Positions 34,796 through 41,447 of a DNA stretch of 64,000 nucleotides are shown here, in pieces. The stretch comes from Spirosoma taeanense (lineage in GTDB: Bacteria; Bacteroidota; Bacteroidia; Cytophagales; Spirosomataceae). Position 1 is the first letter of the stretch. Every line of letters begins with the position of its first letter. The DNA is taken from contig NZ_CP053435.1 of the NCBI RefSeq assembly GCF_013127955.1, forward strand, positions 3,385,001 through 3,449,000, in the 5' to 3' direction. A program made the translations under genes and the position numbers. The notes beneath the pieces are model-generated. The model saw only the letters and a list, made by a program, of their open reading frames with translations, had not been told where the DNA came from and did no database searches.

Positions 34796-36313
34796 TCAGT
34801 ACGAATGGTGCATTTTGCCCATACCTTTCATGCGGTTCATGTTCATCAGACTGGGGGACAAACGCAGGTAAATCTGGCCTGAAACTGGCCTGTTCCCATA
34901 CAAAGGCTGCAGCAGGCGGTCGGGAACGTTACCCGTTATCTGAGCACCCAGCACCAGATCCGTTTTGGCATACTCCAGAATCCTGTAGTTCATTCCCAGC
35001 GTCAGGCTGTTGATAGTCAGGAGCGGATTCAGACGGAATGGGTCACTGCTCGGGAACTTGGCATCCTCCGACGAACTCAGGCCCAGTTCCTCTGCTGACT
35101 TCGTTACGTTTTCATACCGGCCGTAAAACGCTACGCGGTTGAGTTGCAGGCTACTTTCGGCCAGGTAGCCAGCCTCACGGGTTCCGTGGTGACTATTCAT
35201 GCCCCACACAAACGCCGACGTTACGTAGCTGTCAGGTCCTAAACCCTTACTGTGCAGCACCGACGCCGTTGTACGGGTTACGTCTTCATCGGGGTGGGCT
35301 TCTTCGGGACTGTGTAGAAAACCCTGCGAAAACTGCAGCGCCAGCGACGGCGAAGGGTTCACCGACACCCGGTAAGAGTAACTGTCAAATCTGGGTTCAT
35401 CGAAATTAAAGCGATTTTCGTCAGGTTCTCGTCCTTTGAACGCTGACCCTTCCAGTTTGGCCCACTTGTAGCGGAATCCAACCGTTGTTACGCCGAAAAG
35501 AATATGCGTAGCATCCTGCCAGTGATGGCTCAGGGGAGCTTCGGGGTTGCCAAAGGCCGAAATACGATGCATGAACGCGGGCGGTCCGACTGCTGGTTCA
35601 CCGGGGTAGCCGACGTAGCCATAGAGGTCAATATCTTTGCTAAAGGCATGCGCATAGCTTACTGACAATTCAGAAACCAGATCGTGCGGATGCTGCTTGT
35701 CGATCAGGGGCTGCCCCTTATAGGTTTCGCCCGTCTGAAACAGCAGCGGATAGCCACCGTTCCCGACCGTCAGCGGATCGAGAGAAAGCATGGCCCGCAC
35801 CTGAAACAGGCCCCGCTTTCCAACCTTACGCTGGGCCATACCCATTACCCAGTTGGGCGCTCCAAACTGCCGGGCACGCCCGCGCCCGTCGGGGTTGTTT
35901 ACATTCTGAGCTGTATAGCGCAGATAAACGGCGTAATGGAGCATATAACTCCAACGGTTACCGTGGGTCATGTAGGCATACATCGGCGTATTGTCAGGAT
36001 GCCAGGAGGTACCGGAACCGTTACGGTTCATGGACAGATTACGCGACAGCGAATGGGTCATACCCATAGTGGTATCCATAGTCAGACCATAGTTCATCAT
36101 GGGCATATTCGCCATTGAGCCGTTCATAGCCATGTTCGTGTGCATAGTATGATCCGCAGGCTTCGTCGTGTCGCCTGCCGGCTGACCAACCGCCGTAGCC
36201 TTTACCGGCATAGTCATTCCCTGATGGTGCTGATGTTGAGCCCAGACCGGGCCCGATAAGCCGAGGGCAATAGTAAAAACCAGTTTTTTCATTCCGTTGG
36301 ATATTGAACTCAT
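34796..36313 (-). CDS. Met/His-rich outer-membrane beta-barrel protein, probable copper handling
   Basis: 505 residues with a signal peptide ending near VWAQ. Right after cleavage comes a Met/His-rich segment (QHQHHQGMTM, then DHTMHTNMAMNGSMANMPMM and TMDTTMGMTH, about residues 27-87), the kind of thioether/imidazole stretch used to bind Cu(I)/Cu(II). The remainder alternates in strands with conserved HPHDLVSELS and GNPEAPLSHHWQD segments, consistent with an outer-membrane barrel, and the end again is Met/His-rich (MNRMKGMGKMHHSY). The ATG overlaps by 4 bases the ancestral stop of the interrupted upstream gene. An ATG 7 codons in (MKKLVF) is an alternative start. Confidence 0.72.
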   Translation of the reverse strand: MSSISNGMKKLVFTIALGLSGPVWAQHQHHQGMTMPVKATAVGQPAGDTTKPADHTMHTNMAMNGSMANMPMMNYGLTMDTTMGMTHSLSRNLSMNRNGSGTSWHPDNTPMYAYMTHGNRWSYMLHYAVYLRYTAQNVNNPDGRGRARQFGAPNWVMGMAQRKVGKRGLFQVRAMLSLDPLTVGNGGYPLLFQTGETYKGQPLIDKQHPHDLVSELSVSYAHAFSKDIDLYGYVGYPGEPAVGPPAFMHRISAFGNPEAPLSHHWQDATHILFGVTTVGFRYKWAKLEGSAFKGREPDENRFNFDEPRFDSYSYRVSVNPSPSLALQFSQGFLHSPEEAHPDEDVTRTTASVLHSKGLGPDSYVTSAFVWGMNSHHGTREAGYLAESSLQLNRVAFYGRYENVTKSAEELGLSSSEDAKFPSSDPFRLNPLLTINSLTLGMNYRILEYAKTDLVLGAQITGNVPDRLLQPLYGNRPVSGQIYLRLSPSLMNMNRMKGMGKMHHSY

Positions 36314-37353
36314 TGAATGATTTGTGCCCGAATAGTCCCATCTCGCTCCCAGAGACCCAGTACCCGTTCGTTCGACAGAACAGCTAACTTAGGAAAGCCG
36401 CCGGCTTCCAGAACCTGTGGCTGAACGTGGCCGGGCGTAACAGCCCATACCTGTCCACCCTGCTGTTACAGGACATACGTACCGTTGAGCGTCGAGACTA
36501 TTTTAGGATTTTTACCAACTGCAATTTTCGTTTCGGCCTCACCCGGGCGGGCCGTAAACAAGGTATCCCTACGGCGCCAGACGGTCCAGATAGCGCCCTG
36601 TGGGTTTATGAACAACCCGCCCCCATCCATCGGACAGGCGTTGAGCAACCAGGTACCTACGCCTAACCTGACCGCCCGGCCAAACGTCTGCCCACCGTCG
36701 GCGGAGCTAATCAGATACATATCCCTCGACCCTTTCAGGAAATTGCGAAACATGAGCACAACCTGATCTCCCCTGCTAACCGCCGTAAGCTGACAGCATT
36801 CACAAACGGTCCCGTCCGGTGATTGATAAATGATCCGGTTAGCCGACCATGTGCGCCCGCCATTGGTTGAGTGGGCACCCGCAATTTTGTTTCTTTTGTT
36901 TCCCCGCAGATCGAGCCAGAACGCGTTGAACGTATCATCCGGGCCGGCAGTCAGTGTAACAAATCCTTCCAGTGCGGTACGGGGTACATCTGTTACGGTT
37001 ATCCGCTTCTGCCAGTGGCCCGTAGTCCGGTCGAGCCGGTACGCCCATACGTCGCCAGCCTTATCAATCGCCGTAATAACTACTGAACCTGACGTTGCCG
37101 CTATCTGAGGACCACGGGACGCTCCCAGATGCAGGCCGGGTAAACTATCAATTAGCTGTGGGCGGCTAAACGATTCGCCGGTAGCCGATGTACTGTACAG
37201 AATTTTTTGTCCCTGCCCATACACTACATGCACCTTACCGGCGGGATCAATTGCCACCGCCGGATGAGTACCTTCACCTATGGTCTGTCCTGTTTCAGCT
37301 CCATACCAGCGGACAGCCCACAATATGGTTAACATGTATAAAAAGTAAGGCAT
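36310..37353 (-). pseudogene. BNR/sialidase-like repeat protein interrupted by an in-frame stop
   Basis: From ATG 37353 (MPYFLYMLTILW, a signal-type start) a propeller-like protein runs with SxDGGxTF-type repeats (STNGGRTWSAN, SSADGGQTFGRA) and a Cys-rich CECCQL motif, until TAA at 36466-36468. The same frame stays open for 51 more codons of similar character (GGQVWAV, then RVLGLWERDGTIRAQ) and ends at TGA 36310-36312, overlapping the next gene's ATG as ATGA. A single C-to-T change (CAA to TAA) explains the stop. If read as is, the product is 295 residues and lacks the final propeller blade. The longer open frame to 37422 starts in the preceding terminator, so I reject it. Confidence 0.7.
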
Positions 37354-37372
37354 AAATCGAGCATTAATAAGA

Positions 37373-37413
37373 GATAAAACCAGCGGAATAGCCCTAAAGG
37401 TGCTATTCCGCTG
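37373..37413 (-). terminator. Terminator after the Csp gene
   Basis: A 12-bp perfect stem (37381-37392 with 37402-37413), 9-base loop, followed on the minus strand by GTTTTATC. It begins 10 bases past the Csp stop and separates it from the interrupted BNR gene. Confidence 0.85.
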
Positions 37414-37422
37414 CATCACCAA

Positions 37423-37779
37423 TTACGCATTTGCCGACATAGCGCGGCACTCTTCAGCGCATTTGCGGCAGGCTTCGGCGCAGGCTTTGCAGTGGGCCAC
37501 GTGATCGGCGTGTTTTTCGCATTCTTCAGCGCAGGCTTCACAAATCTCCGCGCACAACACCATGAAATCGCGCGAAAACTCGGAGCCGCGGGCATCCAGC
37601 CGTCCGCAGAGCGTGCAGAAATCGGCGCAGTCGCGGCAGAGCTTGATGCAGGCCGTCATATCGTGGCCTTTGCTGTCATTATCGCCCATTTCGAGGCAGG
37701 CCGTTACGCAGCGTTCGCAGGCCTGAGCGCATTCAAAGCAGGTGTCGGCGTGTTTGTGTCCCTGTTCCATTGTTTCCAT
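37423..37779 (-). CDS. Four-helix bundle copper-storage protein (Csp-like, DUF326)
   Basis: 118 residues with 19 cysteines in CxxC/CxxxC spacing along four helices (CFECAQACERC, CIKLCRDCADFCTLC, CAEICEACAEEC, CKACAEACRKCAEEC). This is the Csp fold, in which Cys line the core of the bundle and hold many Cu(I) ions. There is no signal peptide, so it is the cytosolic type (Csp3-like) rather than the exported Csp1, although the Met-rich METMEQGHKH start could aid binding. It has its own promoter-like element (37819-37826), a palindrome (37801-37816) and a strong terminator, so it is likely expressed as a single unit within the copper cluster. Confidence 0.92.
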   Translation of the reverse strand: METMEQGHKHADTCFECAQACERCVTACLEMGDNDSKGHDMTACIKLCRDCADFCTLCGRLDARGSEFSRDFMVLCAEICEACAEECEKHADHVAHCKACAEACRKCAEECRAMSANA

Positions 37780-37800
37780 AACTGTTGTCAGAGTTTATAA

Positions 37801-37816
37801 AGACCACCGTTGGTCT
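37801..37816. promoter_or_regulatory. Palindromic operator candidate upstream of the Csp gene
   Basis: AGACCA (37801-37806) and TGGTCT (37811-37816) form a perfect 6-bp inverted repeat with a 4-base spacer. It lies between the -7-like element and the Csp start codon, overlapping the predicted transcription start, a repressor-type position. Confidence 0.45.
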
Positions 37817-37818
37817 GA

Positions 37819-37826
37819 CAAAGTAA
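37819..37826 (-). promoter_or_regulatory. -7-like promoter element of the Csp gene
   Basis: TTACTTTG on the minus strand differs from TAnnTTTG at one base and lies about 40 bases ahead of the Csp ATG. Confidence 0.35.
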
Positions 37827-37868
37827 CTCCTCTACGCCGGTTCGGTTTTTACATAATTCGGGTTGGAA

Positions 37869-38435
37869 TTAAAGCGCATCCAGACTCCGGCGGTCGGCCC
37901 GGTCGGCCTTGCGAAACTGCCCCGGCGTCTGGCCCGTCACCTGCCGAAACTGATTGGACAGGTGCTGAACGCTGCTATAGCCTAACCGCCAGGCTATTTC
38001 GGTCAGGGTCAGTTCGTCATAACGCAGCCATTCTTTCACTTTTTCAATCTTCAGCGCAATGATGTACTTCTCAACGGTCTGACCTTCACTCGCCGAAAAC
38101 AGGCCGCTCAGGTACGAGTACTCATACCCTAGTTTTCGCTCCAGAAACGAAGAGAAATTTTCGGACGCCAGCCGTTCGCTTTTCAGGTGCTGGATTTCAT
38201 TGATCAGCAGCACTTTCATGTGCTCAACCAGCGACTGCTTCCGGTCATCAACCAGATCAAACCCATTGGCCTGTAATGCCTGCCGGATGGCGTCAAGCGT
38301 AACGGTCGGCGGTAGCTCGTTTACATCTACCTCCCCCAGCTCAACCCGATTGACGGTCAGGCCCAGCGATTCAAGTTCTTCACGCACGACCCGCTTGCAG
38401 CGATCGCACACCATATTTCGAATGATGAATGTCAT
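37869..38435 (-). CDS. AraC-family regulator with an HMA-like metal-binding N-terminus
   Basis: 188 residues. The first 70 (MTFIIRNMVCDRCKRVVREELESLG ... ALQANGFDLVDD) have the length and pattern of a heavy-metal-associated fold, with CDRC in place of the usual CxxC loop. The last 85 are an AraC DNA-binding domain (EWLRYDELTLTEIAWRLGYSSVQHLSNQFRQVTGQTPGQFRK). It probably senses Cu or a related metal directly and controls the flanking genes. Start chosen at ATG 38435: the longer frame to 38519 would run into the 3' end of the TonB receptor gene and add a hydrophobic leader. It sits 23 bp after the receptor and upstream of the Csp gene. Confidence 0.8.
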   Translation of the reverse strand: MTFIIRNMVCDRCKRVVREELESLGLTVNRVELGEVDVNELPPTVTLDAIRQALQANGFDLVDDRKQSLVEHMKVLLINEIQHLKSERLASENFSSFLERKLGYEYSYLSGLFSASEGQTVEKYIIALKIEKVKEWLRYDELTLTEIAWRLGYSSVQHLSNQFRQVTGQTPGQFRKADRADRRSLDAL

Positions 38436-38458
38436 ACGGATCAGGAATAAGAATGCGC

Positions 38459-40744
38459 TCAGAGTTGCGGTTTGAATCGAAAGCCGGCGTATATCATTCG
38501 GCCCGTGATGGGTCCCCACACCCGCGCTCCGGCATCGAAGTCGGGGCCGAACGGATCAGCCGCGCCCACAATCGGGTTGGTCTGCCGGAAACCCGTCAGG
38601 TTTTCGCCCCCCAGATAGATTTCCCAGCCGCTGCGAAAGGCCCGGCTAACCTGCGCGTTGAGGTTATAAAAGCCAGGGGCAAAGTCGGTCGGCATATTGG
38701 CGTAGCTGGTATGCACATAACCTTCACCCAGGTAGGGAATTCGCCTAGGGCCGTTCCACTGGAGCGTTGCGTCAAATTTCCATTTGTCGAACGGTAGGGC
38801 ATACCCGGCGTTGAGCAGCACCCGATCGCGGCTGACCATCATCCGGGGCAGCAGCCGCTCTTCGCCGAATGGTCCGCCCATACTCTGGCGTACGTCGAAG
38901 AGCCGGTAGGCGGCCTTCACCTCGAACCGACGGACGGGCTGCACATTCAGTTCGACCTGAAAGCTGTTGGCAAAGCTGGCTCCGTTCAGATTGTAAAAAT
39001 GCAGTTCGCGGGGATGCTCTACGTCAACGACCAGCTGGTTCTGGAAGTCTGTCCGGTGATAATCCAGCACCAGCGACGACTTCTTGCCCAGCAGCTCAAA
39101 ATCATTCGTCACGCTCAGACCGTAATTCCAAGAGATTTCGGGACGCAGGCTACCATCCAGAAACACCGCCCGCGAACTGACCAGATAGCCAAAGTTTTCG
39201 GCGAACGGATTCGGAACCCGAAAGCCCCGCCCAGCCGATGCCCGCAGCGTCAGGTTCGGGTTCAGATTGTATTTCAGATGGGCCCGCGGAGTCCACTGCC
39301 CGCCGTATAAATTGTGGTAATCGAACCGTCCGCCCAGCACCAGCGTCAGCTTTTCTGGATACGTATACGTGTACTCGACGAAGATTCCCGGCACCGACTC
39401 CGTGCGACTGGTTTGCCGGGAACCAAGTTGTTCGCGATAGTCGTCGAGCAGGTAGCTAAGTCCGGTTTTATAAGTATGGTTGGTATTGCCGATGATGGAC
39501 TGATAGATCAGGTTTGCGTAGAACGTCCGCTGCTGTCCCTGGTAAGGCCGGTACCCAAAATTGGCCGTCTGCTCGTGGTGCAGGCCATTCAGAATCAGAC
39601 CCAGCCCTTTGTAGGGCTTTTCGGGATAAAGCCGGGCCGTTTTGGAGAAAAACTCCAGTCGCCTGGTGGTATTGCCGAAGCCATAGCGCGACGAACCAAA
39701 GCGGGATAGCTGCCCCCCGTCGCGGTCTTCATACAGGGCTTTCACGCCAAACTGCGCCATAAACCGCTCACTGCTGTATTTGTAGCGATTAATGGCGTTA
39801 AACTGGGTGTACAGCGGCAGGTCCCGGAAACCGTCGTTGTTTTGATCCAGCTCCGAGCGTAACGTGCTGGCGTGGCCCAGCACGCCCACACTCCATGTTT
39901 TGCTTAACAGCTTCGACCAGTTGGCGTTGCCTTCGAGCCGCCCGAAACTGTTAACGTATCCATTCAGGAACAGTTTATCGGGACTGTCGGGCTTTTGTAA
40001 TTCAACGTTCATCTGCCCGCTCATACTCTCGTAGCCATTCACGACCGAACCAGCGCCCTTGCCGACGTCGATACTCGTAATCCACGTACCGGGAATATAG
40101 TTCAGGCCAAAGGCGGTGGCCAGCCCCCGGACGGTCGGAATATTCTCTACGTTGGTCTGAACATACTGCCCGCCCAGGCCCAGAAACTGAATCTGTTTCG
40201 CGCCCGTGACGGCATCGCTGTACGACACACTGACCGACGCGTTGGTCTCGAAACTCTCCGACAGGTTACAGCAGGCCGCCTTAGCCAGTGTTCGCTGCGT
40301 AATGAGTTCCGTCTGGATAGGATTGATCCGGTCAATCTGGCCGGGTGCGCCGGAAACGGTCACCTCCTGCAGGGTTTGCTCGGCCCGGAGCGTTACGGTC
40401 AGTTCAGCCGCCGGACTGGCCACTCGCAATGTGTCGGCCTGATACCCTACGTAGCTAACAATCAACTGGCTACCAGCCGGCTGCATCTGAATGTAAAACC
40501 GGCCAGCAGAGTCGGTCACCGTGCCCGTTGACGTTTCTGCCCACCGCACCGTAGCGCCGACGAGAGGCACCCGCCTTCCCTTAACAAGTTCATTAACGGT
40601 GCCGATAAGCCGGGGCGCGGTTGAGACTAATACTGTGTCGGCAGCGGGTTTTATTGTTTGTATGGAATCGGATTGGGCCATGGCCGAAACGCCATACCAG
40701 AGCGTAAAGCCAGATAAAGCCATCCGAAGACAGAAGAATCGCAT
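38459..40744 (-). CDS. TonB-dependent receptor of the copper cluster
   Basis: 761 residues from ATG 40744 (MRFFCLRMALSGFTLWYGVSAMA, signal peptide). A CarboxypepD_reg-like domain (about 45-125, VPLVGATVRWAETSTGTVTDSAGRF) precedes the plug (about 130-260) and a 22-strand-type barrel with the final RMIYAGFRFKPQL aromatic end. A CCNLSESFETN segment (about residue 158) at the start of the plug is characteristic of this subgroup, and its vicinal Cys pair could contact metal. It lies between the HYC_CC_PP-type gene and the AraC regulator, so import or sensing of a copper complex is likely but unproven. Confidence 0.88.
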   Translation of the reverse strand: MRFFCLRMALSGFTLWYGVSAMAQSDSIQTIKPAADTVLVSTAPRLIGTVNELVKGRRVPLVGATVRWAETSTGTVTDSAGRFYIQMQPAGSQLIVSYVGYQADTLRVASPAAELTVTLRAEQTLQEVTVSGAPGQIDRINPIQTELITQRTLAKAACCNLSESFETNASVSVSYSDAVTGAKQIQFLGLGGQYVQTNVENIPTVRGLATAFGLNYIPGTWITSIDVGKGAGSVVNGYESMSGQMNVELQKPDSPDKLFLNGYVNSFGRLEGNANWSKLLSKTWSVGVLGHASTLRSELDQNNDGFRDLPLYTQFNAINRYKYSSERFMAQFGVKALYEDRDGGQLSRFGSSRYGFGNTTRRLEFFSKTARLYPEKPYKGLGLILNGLHHEQTANFGYRPYQGQQRTFYANLIYQSIIGNTNHTYKTGLSYLLDDYREQLGSRQTSRTESVPGIFVEYTYTYPEKLTLVLGGRFDYHNLYGGQWTPRAHLKYNLNPNLTLRASAGRGFRVPNPFAENFGYLVSSRAVFLDGSLRPEISWNYGLSVTNDFELLGKKSSLVLDYHRTDFQNQLVVDVEHPRELHFYNLNGASFANSFQVELNVQPVRRFEVKAAYRLFDVRQSMGGPFGEERLLPRMMVSRDRVLLNAGYALPFDKWKFDATLQWNGPRRIPYLGEGYVHTSYANMPTDFAPGFYNLNAQVSRAFRSGWEIYLGGENLTGFRQTNPIVGAADPFGPDFDAGARVWGPITGRMIYAGFRFKPQL

Positions 40745-40818
40745 GATGGTCTTGATTGAAGTGAAACACAAGACGCCCGCATCGTCAGGATGCCGGCGCC
40801 ACAGAATCAATCAATACC

Positions 40819-41271
40819 TCAAATCAGAAGTGTGTGAACAAGCGTCAGAATATCCCGCCCGGAACGGGAAGGAAGAGACGGGAGAGACGAAATGGATGAC
40901 GTAGTATCGGTGGCAAAAATCCACTCGACCATCCAGGTCAGCAGGGCCGTAACGCCCGCCAGAACCGTTTCCGTTACGGTCTTGACAAACTTCGCAACTA
41001 ACTGACTCAGCGAGGACGTAACGTCAACATTCTCAAAGTGCTGATCGTCCTGGCAGCACTCGGTTTTCTTGACGACGGTTTCCTGGACCGGCATAGGATT
41101 GTTGTCCGTAGCACAACCCACCTGCTGCTGGTTTTCGCTGAAGGCAACGACCACCGTCTTTTTCTTGCCGCGCATTTGACACGTGTGCTCAACCAGCCCA
41201 AAGCCGGTACTGCTCAGCAGCACGACGCAGGCCATCAACAGGTTGAACAATCGGAACAAAGCACGTTTCAT
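40819..41271 (-). CDS. HYC_CC_PP family small envelope protein
   Basis: 150 residues: signal or anchor helix (LFNLLMACVVLLSSTGFGLV), then EHTCQMRGKKKTVVV (His/Cys/Met) and a KKTECCQDDQHFE segment with a Cys pair, then an amphipathic region and a Pro/Ser stretch. This His-x-Cys plus CC arrangement is that of a Bacteroidota family usually found beside TonB receptors in metal loci. It should face the periplasm and may bind Cu(I). It heads the cluster and has the clearest promoter of the window directly ahead of its ATG. Confidence 0.72.
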   Translation of the reverse strand: MKRALFRLFNLLMACVVLLSSTGFGLVEHTCQMRGKKKTVVVAFSENQQQVGCATDNNPMPVQETVVKKTECCQDDQHFENVDVTSSLSQLVAKFVKTVTETVLAGVTALLTWMVEWIFATDTTSSISSLPSLPSRSGRDILTLVHTLLI

Positions 41272-41278
41272 AGCGGAC

Positions 41279-41309
41279 CAAATGTAGAATTGGACAAGTA
41301 TAAAAGCAA
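41279..41309 (-). promoter_or_regulatory. Bacteroidota promoter of the copper cluster
   Basis: On the minus strand TACATTTG (41279-41286) is a perfect TAnnTTTG -7 element, and TTG (41307-41309) fits the -33 element at a 20-base spacing. The ATG is only 7 bases past the -7 element, so the transcript would be leaderless or nearly so. Confidence 0.65.
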
Positions 41310-41402
41310 GCTACCCGGCAAAAAGTTCGACGCTGGTCAGCTACGCCTGATTATTCAATGATCCTGCCCTTTACTTTTTTATGAAAAATCTTTACCAAGT
41401 CG

Positions 41403-41410
41403 TATTTTTG
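41403..41410 (+). promoter_or_regulatory. TAnnTTTG element of the FG-GAP lipoprotein gene
   Basis: TATTTTTG is a perfect -7 match about 38 bases ahead of the GTG start at 41448. It favours that start over any ATG further upstream in another frame. Confidence 0.4.
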
Positions 41411-41447
41411 TTTTTGCCAAATTACGTAACTGCCCGGCTGCTAACCT

